DNA from: Labilithrix sp.
Lineage (GTDB): Bacteria > Myxococcota_A > Polyangia > Polyangiales > Polyangiaceae
NCBI GenBank assembly: GCA_019637105.1
Contig: JAHBWF010000030.1
Coordinates: 1-60,621, forward strand
DNA: 60,621 bases
Direction of reading: 5' to 3'
This document shows, piece by piece, positions 34,533-45,080 of the stretch (position 1 is its first letter; every line of letters starts with the position of its first letter). The notes beneath the pieces are model-generated. The model worked only from the letters and a program-made list of their open reading frames with translations, had not been told where the DNA came from and made no database searches. A program made the position numbers and the translations under genes.

Positions 34533-37422
34533 TCAGAGCTTCTGCTTGATCTCCTCGACCTCGAAGGACTCGATGATGTCCTTGTCCTTCAGGTCGGAGA
34601 AGCCGTCGAGGCTGATGCCGCACTCGAAGCCCTCGGCGACCTCCTTGACGTCGTCCTTGAAGCGCTTGAGCGCGTCGAGCTTGCCCTCCCACACCATCGC
34701 GTTGTCGCGCATGAGGCGGGCGTGGTTGTTGCGGCCGATCTTGCCCTGGATGACGTAGCAGCCGGCGACGACGACGCCGCGGATCTTGAAGATCTGGCGG
34801 ACCTCGGCCTTGCCGGAGAGCTTCTCCACCTTCGTCGTCGGGAGGAGGCCTTCCATGGCGCTCTTCACGTCGTCGACGGCGTCGTAGATGATCGAGTACG
34901 TGCGGATCTCGATCTTGTTCTCCTCCGCGTGAGCCGCCGCCTTGCCGGCGGGCCGCACGTTGAAGCCGATGAGGATGGCCTTCGCCGCGATGGCGAGGTT
35001 GACGTCGCCCTCGGTGATCGCGCCGACGCCGGAGTGGACGATGCTGAGCTTCACCTTCTCGCTCGAGAGCTTGGTGAACGCCGAGTTGAGCGCCTCGCTC
35101 GAGCCGTGGACGTCGGCCTTCACGATGACGCGCAGCTCCTGCTGATCGCCCGCCTGGAGGCGCTCCATGAGGCCCTGGAGGGAGATGCCCTTGTCCGCGC
35201 CCTGCTTGCTCTTGTCCTGCTTGGCCTTGCGGCTCTCGGCGATCTCGAGGGCCTTCTTCGGGTCCTTGACCGCGTGGAGCGGGTCGCCTGCCGCGGGGAC
35301 GTCGGAGAGGCCGAGGATCTCGACCGGGGTCGCCGGGCCGGCCTCGTGGACCTGCTTGCCGTGCTCGTTGGTCATCGCGCGGACCTTGCCGAAGCCCGGC
35401 CCCGCGAGGACGAAGTCGCCGACCTTGAGCGTGCCCTCCTGGACGAGGATGCGCGCGACCGGACCGCGGCCGCGGTCGAGGAGGGCCTCGAGCACGACGC
35501 CGCTGGCGGGCTTCTTCGGGTTGGCCTTGAGGTCGAGGACCTCGGCCTGGAGCGCGAGCATCTCGAGGAGCTGCGGGATGCCGTCGCCGGTGAGCGCGGA
35601 GACCTGCGTGAAGATGGTGTCGCCGCCCCACTCCTCGGGCTGGAGGCCCTGCTCGACGAGCTCGCGCTTGACGCGCTCGGGATCGGCGCCGGCCTTGTCG
35701 ATCTTGTTCACCGCGACGATGATCGGGACCTTCGCCGCCTTCGCGTGCGCGATCGCCTCCTTCGTCTGGGGCATGACGCCGTCGTCGGCGGCGACGACGA
35801 GGACGACGATGTCCGTCGCGCCCGCGCCGCGCGCGCGCATCGCGGTGAAGGCCTCGTGGCCCGGGGTGTCGAGGAACACGATCGTCCCGGACGGGGTCTG
35901 CACCTTGTACGCGCCGATGTGCTGCGTGATGCCGCCGGCCTCGCCGCTGGCCACGTTCGCCTTGCGGATCTTGTCGAGCAGGCTCGTCTTGCCGTGGTCG
36001 ACGTGCCCCATCACGGTGACGACCGGCGGACGCGGCAGGACGTCGGGGTCGGCCTCCTTGCTGGTCGCCTCCTCGCCGCGCGCGACGGCGATGTCCTCTT
36101 CCTCGGTCGTGGCGACGTTCTCGACCTCCCAGCCGAACTCGCTGGCGAGGATCGCCGCGTCGTCGGCGTCGAGCGTGGTGTTGATGTGGATGCCGGTCTT
36201 GCCCATGGAGAGGAGCTTCATCAAGAGCTCCGTCGCCTTGAGGCTCATCTGCGCGGCCATCGCCGAGAGCGTGATGTTCTCCTCGATGCGGATGACCTTC
36301 TTGTGGGCCGACATCTCCTTGGTGGAGACGTTCACCGGGCCCTTGCGCACGTTCATCATCGGGCGGCCGAAGCGACCGCCGGGGCCGCCGCGTCCCATCA
36401 TGCCGGGGCGCCCCTGCTGGCCGGGGCGCATCCCGCCGCGCTGCTGGCCCGCGCCGGCGCGCGGGTCGAACTGGACACGGCGCGGCATCGCGCCGGTCGC
36501 GCCGCCGCCGATGCCGGTGCGCTGCGCGCCGATCGGGGTGGGCATCGGGACGCCCGGGCGGCCGGCCCAGTACTCGACGCCCGTCTTCGGGGCGGTCGAC
36601 GTGCGGGTCGGCGGCGTCTCGGACTGCGGACGCGCCGCGGCGATCTCCTCCGCGGGAACGGGCGTGCGCACGCTCTCCGAGCGGCGCGACGGCGGCCGGC
36701 GCGACCGAGGCCGGCGGCGGCTCCTGGACGGACGCCGGAGCCGGCTCGGGCTGGGCGGACGGCGCGACCGCGTGGGCGGACGGCGGCGGGGGCGGCGCCT
36801 GGACGCTCGCCGGCGCGACGGCGACCTGCGACGGCGGCGCGGCGGCGACGGAGGGCTCCGACGTGCGCGACTCGGGCGCCGGCGGAGCGGAGACGTCCGT
36901 GCGCGAGCTCGGGCGCGCCGAGGGCGGAGCCGCCGGCGCGGAGGGGACGACCTCGCTCGCGCTCCGGCGATCCTCCGGCACCTCGCGGTACGCGAGGATG
37001 CGCGCGCTCTCGTCCTTCGCGAGCACGTCGGTCGAGGGCGTGGCCTTGCCGGTGACGCCCGGCGCCGGCGCGTCGATCGCGATCTGCGAGATGTCGCGGC
37101 GCGAGGCGACGTCGTCGAGCGCCGGCGCGGACGGCTGCGCCGCGCTCAACGGCTGCCCGGACACCGGCGCGGACTCGGCCGGCGCCTTGGCGACGGCGCG
37201 GCGCTTGAGCACGGTCCCGGCGCCGCGGCGGATCCGCTCCTCGACGACGTCGTGCGTCTTCTGCTTCTCGAGGTTGCGCTTCAGCCGCTCGACAGCCTCG
37301 GCCTCGACGGAGCTCATGTGGTTCCGCACGTCCGTCACGCCGATCGACTGAAACAGCGTCACGACCTGCTTCGGGTCGAGGTTGAGCTGCTTGGCGACTT
37401 CGTAGACCCGAACCTTGCTCAT
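34533..37422 (-). CDS. infB: Translation initiation factor IF-2, with an apparent frameshift in the N-terminal linker
   Basis: About 963 residues if repaired. The N-terminal IF2_N domain ([18 protein letters not shown], from the ATG at 37422 with GGAGG upstream) and a long Pro/Ala/Ser linker are in one frame. The G domain and C-terminal domains ([30 protein letters not shown]; stop at 34533) are in another. The frames meet near 36670-36760 in [11 protein letters not shown] / [13 protein letters not shown], consistent with one extra base. IF2 delivers initiator tRNA to the 30S subunit and is essential, so a sequencing error is most likely; programmed +1 shifting or a second start (GTG 36671, giving a short isoform) are alternatives. 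The start overlaps ylxRQ (ATGA). Confidence 0.9.
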
Positions 37423-38180
37423 CGAACCTCCGACGACGACCATGCTTCTTCACTCCTGACGTCCTGGGACTCCGTCCCTGCGCCCCCCGGAGGCGCGGCG
37501 TTCCCCGCCACGCTCCGGAACGGCCCGGACATCCGATACGTTTGACCAACCGCGGCCGCCACGCCGGCGTGGAGGACGGCGATCACCGCGACCTCCCCCT
37601 GTCCGCGCATGAGCGACCCAAGACGCTGTTTGTTTCCGAGCGCGACCGCGTTCCCCGACGCGATCGCCTGCTCGATCGCGGGGACCTTCGCCGCCGCCGC
37701 GGCGTCACGCGCCACGACGACGAGCTGGGCCCGCCCGTCCTTCAAGGCCTCGGCGACGACGTCGGAGCCGACGGCGAGCTGACCGGCGCGGCGCGCGCCC
37801 GTCAGCAGGCCCTCGATCCGGCGGTCCGCGGCCTGCACGATCTGCGCGCCGATCGCGGCGACGTCGCCGCCCCGACCCTCGGCCGGCGCGGCTCCGCCGG
37901 CGGCGGGACGCAGGGCGACCTTCGACTTGAAGACGCGCGCGAGGCCGCCCTTGAGCGCCTTCGCGACGCAGTCGGGCGACGGGTGGAGGTGAGCGCCGCG
38001 ACCGAACCCCGAGCTCGCGAGATCGACGGCGACCTCGCCCGACGACGGATCGTGAACGACGCGCACGAGCTCGTCCGCGGCGGCGCGCTTCCCGCACCCT
38101 GCGCACGTGCGCTCGGAGCGGCCCGGGGTGCCCGTGGGGCCCCTCCGCGCGGTCCTGGCGCTCTCGTCGTTGGTCGTCAT
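37419..38180 (-). CDS. YlxR (DUF448) - L7Ae/YlxQ fusion, nucleic-acid-binding protein
   Basis: 253 residues. Residues about 15-90 are YlxR/DUF448 ([10 protein letters not shown], then [17 protein letters not shown] and [12 protein letters not shown]). A Gly/Ala linker leads to an L7Ae-like domain (about 115-215: [50 protein letters not shown]). In Bacillus these are the separate genes ylxR and ylxQ between nusA and infB. The position between nusA and infB is conserved. ATG at 38180 has AAGGA 10 bases upstream; an ATG at 38189 is also open but too close to it. Confidence 0.85.
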   Translation of the reverse strand: MTTNDESARTARRGPTGTPGRSERTCAGCGKRAAADELVRVVHDPSSGEVAVDLASSGFGRGAHLHPSPDCVAKALKGGLARVFKSKVALRPAAGGAAPAEGRGGDVAAIGAQIVQAADRRIEGLLTGARRAGQLAVGSDVVAEALKDGRAQLVVVARDAAAAAKVPAIEQAIASGNAVALGNKQRLGSLMRGQGEVAVIAVLHAGVAAAVGQTYRMSGPFRSVAGNAAPPGGAGTESQDVRSEEAWSSSEVR

Positions 38181-38235
38181 CAGCTGCATGTCCTTCTACC
38201 TGCCGTCTCCCGGTCGCCCACGTCCTGTGCGTCGA

Positions 38236-39879
38236 TCAGGCGCCCGCCTCGCCTGCCTTCTGCACCGCGGCCGCCTTGCGAGCCGCGTCGATCTGCTTCC
38301 ACTCGTTGCCCAGGAAGTGCTCCGCGCCCTGCTTGAGCGCGCGGGCCTTCTTGATGCCGAGCCCCGTCTTGATCGCGAGCTTGTCCTCGTCCTCGCGAAG
38401 GATGTCCTCGACGCTGCGGTAGCCCGCGTCCTCGAGGAGCTGCACGGTGCGCTCGCCGACGCCGCGGACGAAGAGGAGCTTCTCCTTGTCGGTGAGCGGC
38501 TCCGTCTTGCTCGACGCGGTCGAGATGCGCTCCTGACGGAGGGTCTCCATCGTCTTCTCGGCGTTCTCGCGGATCTTCGCCGCGTTCTCGGCGCCGACGC
38601 CCTGGATCCCGCCGATCTCCTGCTCGGTCGCCTCGGCGACCTCCTCGAGGGCGCGGAAGCCCATGCGGTACATGTTGCGGGCGACGGTCTCGCTCACGCC
38701 GTCGATGCGGCCGAGCTGCGCGATCGCCTCCTCCTCCATCTGCTTGAACTTCGACTCGCTGATGATGTCGAGCTTCCAGCCGGTGAGGTGCCAGGCGAGC
38801 CGGACGTTCTGGCCCTTCCTGCCGATCGCGAGCGAGAGCTTCTCGTCGGGGACGACGAGCTCCATGCGCCCGTCGGCCTCGTTGACGATGACCTTGTTGA
38901 CCTCGGCGGGCTGGATCGCCGCGCACACGAAGCGCGCCGGATCGCGGTCCCACGGGACGATGTCGATCTTCTCGCCGCGGAGCTCCTGCACGACCGCCTG
39001 GACGCGCGAGCCCTTCATTCCGACGCACGCGCCGACCGGATCGACGTCGGCGTCGCGGCTCATGACGGCGATCTTCGAGCGCGCGCCCGGCTCGCGAGCG
39101 CAGGCGACGATCTTGACGATGCCCTCGTAGATCTCGGGGACCTCCGACTCGAAGAGCTTCTCGACGAGCTTGCCGTCGCCGCGCGAGAGGATGATCTGCG
39201 GGCCGCGGGCCTCGCGGTCGATGTCCTTGAGGAGCGCGACGATGCGGTCGCCGGGGCGGTAGGTCTCGCGCGGCGTCTGCTCGCGGAACGGGAGGATGCC
39301 CTCGGTGCGCCCGAGATCGACGATGATGTTGTTGCCCTTCTCGAAGCGGCGGACGACGCCCTTGATGAGCTCGCCCTTCTTGTCCTTGAACTCCTGGAAG
39401 ATGAGGTCGCGCTCTTCGTCGCGGACGCGCTGGATGAGCACCTGCTTCGCCGTCTGCGCCGCGATGCGGCCGAACTGCGAGCGGGCCTGCTTCACCATGA
39501 GCAGATCGCCGAACTCCTTGTCCTGCTCGGCGGCCTTCTTCGCGTCGACCGGGTGCCAGAAGATCTGGAAGCCGAGCTCCTCGCCGAGCTCCGCCTCGAG
39601 GCCCTTCTCCTGAGCGTCCTCGAGCGCGATCTCGCGCTCGTCGTCGGAGACGTCGTCCACGACGGTCATGAACTGGAAGAGGTCGACCTGACCGGTCTCC
39701 TCGTTGAACGTCGCCTGGAGCTCGCGGTTGGGGCCGAAGACGCTCTGCGCAGCCTTGAGGATCGCCTCCTCGATGGTCTTCACCAGGCGCGAGCGGTCGA
39801 TCCCCTTTTCCTTCGCGACCATGTCGATCGCCTGGAGGAGGTTCGCGTCACTGGGGGCTGCCTGCTGCTGAACGGCCAT
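38236..39879 (-). CDS. nusA: Transcription termination/antitermination factor NusA
   Basis: 547 residues. N-terminal RNA-polymerase-binding domain ([20 protein letters not shown]), S1 domain ([20 protein letters not shown]), two KH domains ([17 protein letters not shown] and [19 protein letters not shown]) and two C-terminal helix-hairpin-helix/acidic repeats (about 405-535, [17 protein letters not shown] and [20 protein letters not shown]). Length is typical of proteobacterial NusA. The ATG at 39879 is preceded by AGAGGAAC. Second gene of the operon. Confidence 0.95.
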   Translation of the reverse strand: MAVQQQAAPSDANLLQAIDMVAKEKGIDRSRLVKTIEEAILKAAQSVFGPNRELQATFNEETGQVDLFQFMTVVDDVSDDEREIALEDAQEKGLEAELGEELGFQIFWHPVDAKKAAEQDKEFGDLLMVKQARSQFGRIAAQTAKQVLIQRVRDEERDLIFQEFKDKKGELIKGVVRRFEKGNNIIVDLGRTEGILPFREQTPRETYRPGDRIVALLKDIDREARGPQIILSRGDGKLVEKLFESEVPEIYEGIVKIVACAREPGARSKIAVMSRDADVDPVGACVGMKGSRVQAVVQELRGEKIDIVPWDRDPARFVCAAIQPAEVNKVIVNEADGRMELVVPDEKLSLAIGRKGQNVRLAWHLTGWKLDIISESKFKQMEEEAIAQLGRIDGVSETVARNMYRMGFRALEEVAEATEQEIGGIQGVGAENAAKIRENAEKTMETLRQERISTASSKTEPLTDKEKLLFVRGVGERTVQLLEDAGYRSVEDILREDEDKLAIKTGLGIKKARALKQGAEHFLGNEWKQIDAARKAAAVQKAGEAGA

Positions 39880-39938
39880 GTTGTTCCTCTTCGAGCTCGG
39901 CCCACTCTTGGGGCTCTTCGACGATTCTGCGCTGAGGG

Positions 39939-40502
39939 TCACGACTTCCTCTTCTTCTTCTTGCCACCGGACGAGGGTGGCCGACTCGCCGGACCGAACT
40001 CGAAGACGAGCCGCGCGGAGAGCACGTCGTCGAGCGGTACGGCGAAGCTGCGCTCGCCGTCGACGACGTCGACGACGCCGTCCTTCACGGCTCCGAGCGT
40101 GCCGACGAGGACCTTCTGGCCCGCGACGGCGTTCTTGAGCTTCAGCTTCGCCTTCTCGCCCGCGAAGCGGACGAAGTCGGCGGTCTTCTTGAGCGACCGC
40201 TCGACGCCGGGAGAGCTGACCTCGAGGTGGTAGCGGTGGGGGATCGGATCGGCCACGTCGAGCGCGGGCGACAGGTCCCGAGCGATGTTCGAGCAGAGCT
40301 CGAGGTTGACGGCCGCGTCCTTCGTCGAGAGCTTCTCCGCGCTCGCGCCGAGCTTCTCGACGTACACGCGGAGGATCCACCCGTTCTCGTTCTTGAGCTC
40401 GAAATCGACGAGCTCGGCCCCGTGCGCGCACACGACGGGATCGATCACGGCGCTCAGCCGCTCTCGGTCGACGACGGGGGTGCTCTTCGAGGCTTCGTAC
40501 AT
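39939..40502 (-). CDS. rimP: Ribosome maturation factor RimP
   Basis: 187 residues. Alpha/beta N-terminal domain (DPVVCAHGAELVDFELKNEN) and SH3-like C-terminal domain (HRYHLEVSSPGVERSLKK is the family signature). It binds 30S precursors. First gene of rimP-nusA-ylxRQ-infB; the C-terminal GGKKKKRKS tail is unusually basic. Confidence 0.94.
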   Translation of the reverse strand: MYEASKSTPVVDRERLSAVIDPVVCAHGAELVDFELKNENGWILRVYVEKLGASAEKLSTKDAAVNLELCSNIARDLSPALDVADPIPHRYHLEVSSPGVERSLKKTADFVRFAGEKAKLKLKNAVAGQKVLVGTLGAVKDGVVDVVDGERSFAVPLDDVLSARLVFEFGPASRPPSSGGKKKKRKS

Positions 40503-40973
40503 CGCGATTTGTCAGGCTTTTTCGGGGATCGATCTCGGCAAAAAGACAAAAAAATAGCGAACCGCAAGATTGGGGTCCGCAATGCGACAGCCACCAACTG
40601 GGGCGCGGACCATAGCGCGCACCGCGAATGCGATCAACCCTCCTCGGACGTTGCGCGCACCTCCTCCGCATCGGCGGAAGGTCATGAAATTCCGACATCT
40701 TGTCCGCCCAACCCTTAGAAGGCGCCGCCGACGGATGCAAGCGCGGCAGTGGGACGCGCCCGCCGCTCCGCTTCTCCCGTCGCGTTTCGCGCGCCCGGGC
40801 CGAGCCCGACGGCGGCCGCGAGCGCGAGCACCCGCCCGCCGCGCGCGGAGCGGGTGCGAGAGGCTCACCGGACCGCCACATCGATCCGCGAGACGACGCC
40901 CGTTCACGATCGCGCGATTCGGGCCCGCCTCGCGCGCGGCACACCGGGTGCACCGGGCCGCGCGAGGTCACGC
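40503..40973. other. Divergent intergenic region rimP / MqsA-like gene
   Basis: 471 bp without a supported gene. It contains two AT-richer islands (about 40505-40570, with an A7 run, and 40680-40735) that should hold the promoters of the translation operon; no consensus pair stands out. The rest is GC-rich. GAGGT at about 40963-40967 precedes the plus-strand start. I saw no tRNA-like fold. Confidence 0.4.
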
Positions 40974-41768
40974 ATGACATGCAGGTGCGGTGAGTCGAAC
41001 AAGGCTCCGGCGAAGCACTCGTTCCGCCGGACCGTCGCGGGGACGACGTTCACAGCGACCGCGGACGTGGAGAGCTGCGCCGGCTGCGGCGACGTCTACG
41101 TCCCGTCGTCGCTCATGCTGGCGTTCGAGCGCGCCGTCGCCGGCGAGCTCGCGCGCCGCGGCCCGATCTGCGACGAGACGTTCCGCTGGATCCGCAAGGC
41201 GGCCGGGGTCGAGCGCGGCGAGCTCGCGCAGATCCTCGGCGTCACCCCGGAGACGATCGCCGGCTGGGAGAGCGAGCGGCGGCCGATCGACCACGCCGCG
41301 TGGCGGCTCGTCGCCGCGATGGTCCTCGACGGCGTCGAGGGTCCGCGCGCGGTGCGCACGCGGCTCAAGATCCCGCACCGACCCGCGGCCACGAGCGCGG
41401 CGATCGGGACGGAGCACGTCCTCGAGCTGCCGCCGGGCGGGATGGTCGCCCGCGTCCTGTCGCTGCTCGCGGGGCCGATCGACTTCACCGACGCCGACGT
41501 GGCCGACGCCCTCGATCTCGACCTCGCCGCGCTCCGCGCGCAGCTCCGCGAGCTGGCCGCGCTCGGCCTGATCCGCGCGACGCCCGTGCCGGGGCAAGGC
41601 GACGCCGAGCGCTGGACCCCGTCCACGCGCGATCCGGCCGCGCTCCTCCGCGCGGCGGACGCGGCCGGGGTCGAGCTCGACGCGCCCATCGCGCGGCCTT
41701 CGCGCAAGGGCGACGGCGTCGCGCACGCGCGGCCGAGCTCGTCGAGCTGGCGCGCGACGTCGAGCTGA
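40974..41768 (+). CDS. MqsA-like zinc-finger/XRE helix-turn-helix protein
   Basis: 264 residues. An N-terminal CxC pair (MTCRCGESN) and a CAGCGDVYVP motif form the YgiT/MqsA-type zinc finger. An XRE-type HTH follows (KAAGVERGELAQILGVTPET, then IAGWESERR). A C-terminal winged-helix-like segment (about 150-215, FTDADVADALDLDLAALRAQ) is extra. No MqsR-type toxin gene is adjacent, so it is more likely a stand-alone regulator than an antitoxin. GAGGT lies six to seven bases before the ATG. It ends 30 bp before treZ on the same strand, and could regulate it. Confidence 0.75.
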   Translation: MTCRCGESNKAPAKHSFRRTVAGTTFTATADVESCAGCGDVYVPSSLMLAFERAVAGELARRGPICDETFRWIRKAAGVERGELAQILGVTPETIAGWESERRPIDHAAWRLVAAMVLDGVEGPRAVRTRLKIPHRPAATSAAIGTEHVLELPPGGMVARVLSLLAGPIDFTDADVADALDLDLAALRAQLRELAALGLIRATPVPGQGDAERWTPSTRDPAALLRAADAAGVELDAPIARPSRKGDGVAHARPSSSSWRATSS

Positions 41769-41798
41769 AGCGACGGATCGGCTCGCTTTCCGCGCGGC

Positions 41799-43616
41799 AT
41801 GGAGCGAGAGCACGATCCGATGATCGCGACTCCCTCCGCCCGAGCCTTGCCGCCGGGAGCCCACTGCGACGCGCGCGGCACCACCTTCGTGGTCCTCGCG
41901 ACGAAGCCGAGCTCCGTCGCGGTCCGGCTGTTCGACGAGCACGCGCGGCCGATCCGAACCGTGCCGCTCGAGCGGCCTGGGGGCGGGGCCCGGTTCGAGA
42001 CGCGGGTCGAAGGCGTGCTCGCGGGCGCGCTCTACGACTTCGTCCTCGACGGCGAGCCGACGCCGGATCCTTACGCGCGCTTCCTCCCGCGCGGCGTCCA
42101 CGGGCCGGCGCGCGTCACGGCCGCGACGCGGACCCCTCCCCTCGCCGCGCCGCCGCCGCTCCATCGCTGGTCGATCTACGAGCTCCACGTCGGCGCGTTC
42201 ACCCCGGAGGGCACGTTCCGCGGCGCGATCGCGCGGCTCGACCACGTCGTCGATCTCGGCGCGACCGCCATCGAGCTGCTCCCGATCGCCGCCTTCGACG
42301 GCGCGCGCGGGTGGGGCTACGACGGCGTCGCGCTCTACGCGCCGCACGCGCCGTACGGCGCGCCCGAGGACCTCCGCGCGCTGGTCGAGGCGGCGCACGC
42401 GCGCGGCCTCGCGGTCGTGCTCGACGTGGTCTACAACCACTTCGGTCCCTCCGGGAACTACCTGGCCCGCTACGCGCCGGAGTACTTCACGTCGAAGGTC
42501 TCGACGCCCTGGGGCGACGCGCCGGACTTCACGTGGGAGCCGATGCGCCAGCTCGTCCTCGGGAGCGCGCGCCGCTGGCTCGACGAGCTCGGCGTCGACG
42601 CCCTCCGCCTCGACGCCACCCACGCCGTCCACGACGCCTCGCCGCGGCACGTCCTCCGCGAGCTCGCCGACCTCGCGCACGCGCGCGGGCGGCTCGTCTT
42701 CTTCGAGGACGAGCGCAACGAGCCGGACGTCGTCCACGAGCTCGCCGCCGACGCCGTCTGGGCCGACGATTTCCACCACCAGCTGCACGCGCTCGTGACC
42801 GGCGAGCGCGACGGCTACTACGCCGCCTACGAGCCGAGCGTGCGCGACCTCGCGGCGTGCGTCCAGCGCGGCTGGACGTTCGAAGGCCAGCCCTACGCGC
42901 CGTGGCGCGGCCGCCCGCGCGGCAAGCCGGCGACGGGGATCGCGCGCGAGCGCCTCGTCACCTGCGTCCAGAACCACGACCAGGTCGGCAACCGCGCGCT
43001 CGGCGAGCGCCTCTCGGCGCTGTGCAGCCGCGACGCCTACGCCGCGGCCGTGCTCCTCGCGCTCTTCGTCCCGTCGACCCCGCTGATCTTCATGGGGCAG
43101 GAGTGGGCGGCCTCGACGCCCTTCCTCTACTTCACGGCCCACGAGGGCGAGCTCGGGGCGGCCGTCTCGCGCGGCCGGCGCGAGGAGTTCGCCTCGTTCG
43201 CCGCCTTCGCCGATCCCGCGCTCCGCGAGCGGATCCCCGATCCCGAGGCGCCGTCGACCTTCGAGGCCTCGCGGCTCCGCTGGGAGGAGGCGGCCGGCGC
43301 CGACCACGCGCGCGCGCTCGACCTCCACCGCGCGATGCTCCACCTGCGCCGCGGCGATCCGGTCCTGTCGCGGCCCTGCGGCGACGGCGAGCTCACGGCG
43401 GCGGAGCGCGAAGACGGCGTCCTCGAGGTGGTCCGGACGAGCGGCGCCGACGAACGCCGCCTCGTCGTCAACTTCGGACGGCGCGCGGTCCCCTTCACCC
43501 CGCCCGCCGGCGCGCGCGTCCTCCTCGCCTCGGGGCCGCGCGCGGACGGGACGCTCGGCCCTCACGGCGCGGTGCTCCTCGCGCTCGATCGCGCCGCGTC
43601 GGGCGCCCCGCGGTAG
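41799..43616 (+). CDS. treZ: Malto-oligosyltrehalose trehalohydrolase
   Basis: 605 residues. GH13 enzyme that releases trehalose from maltooligosyl-trehalose. N-terminal CBM48-like domain (FVVLATKPSSVAVRLFDEHA), then the catalytic barrel: VVLDVVYNHFGPSGNYL, nucleophile Asp in DALRLDATHAVHD, acid Glu in FFEDERNEPD, and NHDQVGNRALG. WGYDGVALYAPHAPYG is TreZ-like. TreY and TreX are not in the window. A second ATG at 41820 is possible; neither has a strong SD. Confidence 0.92.
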   Translation: MEREHDPMIATPSARALPPGAHCDARGTTFVVLATKPSSVAVRLFDEHARPIRTVPLERPGGGARFETRVEGVLAGALYDFVLDGEPTPDPYARFLPRGVHGPARVTAATRTPPLAAPPPLHRWSIYELHVGAFTPEGTFRGAIARLDHVVDLGATAIELLPIAAFDGARGWGYDGVALYAPHAPYGAPEDLRALVEAAHARGLAVVLDVVYNHFGPSGNYLARYAPEYFTSKVSTPWGDAPDFTWEPMRQLVLGSARRWLDELGVDALRLDATHAVHDASPRHVLRELADLAHARGRLVFFEDERNEPDVVHELAADAVWADDFHHQLHALVTGERDGYYAAYEPSVRDLAACVQRGWTFEGQPYAPWRGRPRGKPATGIARERLVTCVQNHDQVGNRALGERLSALCSRDAYAAAVLLALFVPSTPLIFMGQEWAASTPFLYFTAHEGELGAAVSRGRREEFASFAAFADPALRERIPDPEAPSTFEASRLRWEEAAGADHARALDLHRAMLHLRRGDPVLSRPCGDGELTAAEREDGVLEVVRTSGADERRLVVNFGRRAVPFTPPAGARVLLASGPRADGTLGPHGAVLLALDRAASGAPR

Positions 43617-43623
43617 CGGCCTC

Positions 43624-43644
43624 GCCCGGCGCGATCGCGCGGGC
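43624..43644. terminator. Bidirectional hairpin between treZ and the DHCR24-like gene
   Basis: GCCCG-CGCG arms pair across ATC with a single bulged G, nine base pairs in all, between convergent stops at 43616 and 43665. No U-tract. Confidence 0.4.
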
Positions 43645-43664
43645 CTCTCGGCCGCGGCGCGCCG

Positions 43665-45026
43665 TCAGAGCCCCCGGGCCGCGCGGCAGGTCTTCGTGTA
43701 GACGTCGCGCAGGAGGTTCTTCGGATCGGTGATCGCCTTCACCGCGTCGTAGCTCGCCTTGTTCCAGATCGTCCAGAACGTCTCCTCGTCGTAGAAGTTG
43801 TGCGAGATGAGCGTCTTGATCCCTCGCACCTTCGGGAGCTCGTCCTCGATCTCCTTGTAGTAGTTGCGCCCCGGCGGCTGCGCGAGGCCGTAGACGGCGA
43901 TGTCGACGAACATCTCGTCGTCGACGCCGTCGAAGTAGTCGGGCGCGATCCACTCGTAGTACCGGACGCGGCGGTACGGGACGCACCAGAGCGGGAAGTG
44001 GTCGATCGCCGAGCGGTACCACCGCATGAACGGCTCCAGCTTGGCGATCGGCAAGAACAGATCGACGGTGACGTTCGGGCGATCGGCCGACAGGAAGCGG
44101 TTCAGGACGTCCGCGAGGCGAAGGAGCCGCGACGAGCTCAGGAGCTTGCCGAAGAGGAGCCGCCCGACGAACGATCGCGGCTGGACGTTCGTGACGCCGC
44201 GGTCGTACCGGAAGAAGTAGTCGCGGGTCCGGAGGTAGTCCTCGATCCGCGTCCCGGTGCTCTTCCAGTAGACCCGCACCCAGTCGTAGCGGTGCGTGTA
44301 CGGCGCCTCGTCCACGAACCGCCCGACCGAGAGCACGTACTTGTCGGGTCCGTGGATGATGCCGTCGATGAAATCGACGTCCTCCGCCGCCGCGTATCGG
44401 CGGATCGCGGCCGTGTACTCGCGGAGGGTCGGATACGTGTCGTACGTCACCTTCACGTACGGCTTCGCCGGGACGAGCCGGAACCGGAGCTTCGACAGGA
44501 CGCCGAGCGTCCCGAACGATCCGTGCATCATCTGGAACACGAGGCGGTGCTCGTTGGTCGGGGTGCAGCGGAGCACCACACCGTCGGTCGTGATGACCTC
44601 GTACTCGAGACAGGTGTCGTGGAAGCCGCCGTGACGGAACGACGCGGACTCGAGCGAGCACCCCGACACCGCGCCGCCGATCGTGATCGTCTCCAGCTCG
44701 GGGACCACGATCGGCGCGAGGCCGTGCTTCAGCGTCGCCGCGACGAGATCCACGAACGTGACGCCCGGCTCGGCGACGCACGTCCGCGCGATCGGGTCGA
44801 TCTCGAGGATCTCGTCGAGGTCGCCGACGTCGATCTTCGCGTCGTGACGGCGCTTGTCCCCTCGCTTGGGGACTTGGTGCGCGACCGCCTTCTTCTTGAG
44901 CGAGACCGGCCCGCTGTCCCTCCGCGCGAGCTCCCGCGCGATCCGCTCGACCTTCGCGTCGTGACGATCGCGCGGCTCGTCGCGCGGCGCGCGTCGCGCG
45001 AGCACCCTCGGCATCATGAGGCTCAT
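43665..45026 (-). CDS. FAD-binding oxidoreductase, DHCR24 / delta(24)-sterol reductase-like
   Basis: 453 residues. FAD-linked oxidase (PCMH-type) fold. The core IVVPELETITIGGAVSGCSL, then SFRHGGFHDTCLEYEVITTD, CTPTNEHRLVFQ and GTLGVLSKLRFRLVPAKPYV closely follow the pattern of eukaryotic DHCR24/DWARF1, which reduces the sterol side-chain C24 double bond. Some Polyangia make sterols, so a sterol or other polyprenoid substrate is plausible. No cyclase or other sterol gene is nearby. The animal N-terminal membrane helix is absent. Start uncertain by a few codons. Confidence 0.75.
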   Translation of the reverse strand: MSLMMPRVLARRAPRDEPRDRHDAKVERIARELARRDSGPVSLKKKAVAHQVPKRGDKRRHDAKIDVGDLDEILEIDPIARTCVAEPGVTFVDLVAATLKHGLAPIVVPELETITIGGAVSGCSLESASFRHGGFHDTCLEYEVITTDGVVLRCTPTNEHRLVFQMMHGSFGTLGVLSKLRFRLVPAKPYVKVTYDTYPTLREYTAAIRRYAAAEDVDFIDGIIHGPDKYVLSVGRFVDEAPYTHRYDWVRVYWKSTGTRIEDYLRTRDYFFRYDRGVTNVQPRSFVGRLLFGKLLSSSRLLRLADVLNRFLSADRPNVTVDLFLPIAKLEPFMRWYRSAIDHFPLWCVPYRRVRYYEWIAPDYFDGVDDEMFVDIAVYGLAQPPGRNYYKEIEDELPKVRGIKTLISHNFYDEETFWTIWNKASYDAVKAITDPKNLLRDVYTKTCRAARGL

Positions 45027-45080
45027 GGCGGCCCGCCGTGCAAGCGACGCTCCGGGTCGCCGCGCGCACCCGGGCGCCTG

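Noticed and set aside
36671-36671. IF2 starting only at the internal GTG
   Set aside because: The upstream frame encodes a perfect IF2_N domain with SD, so a full-length infB broken by a frame change is more likely; kept only as an alternative isoform.
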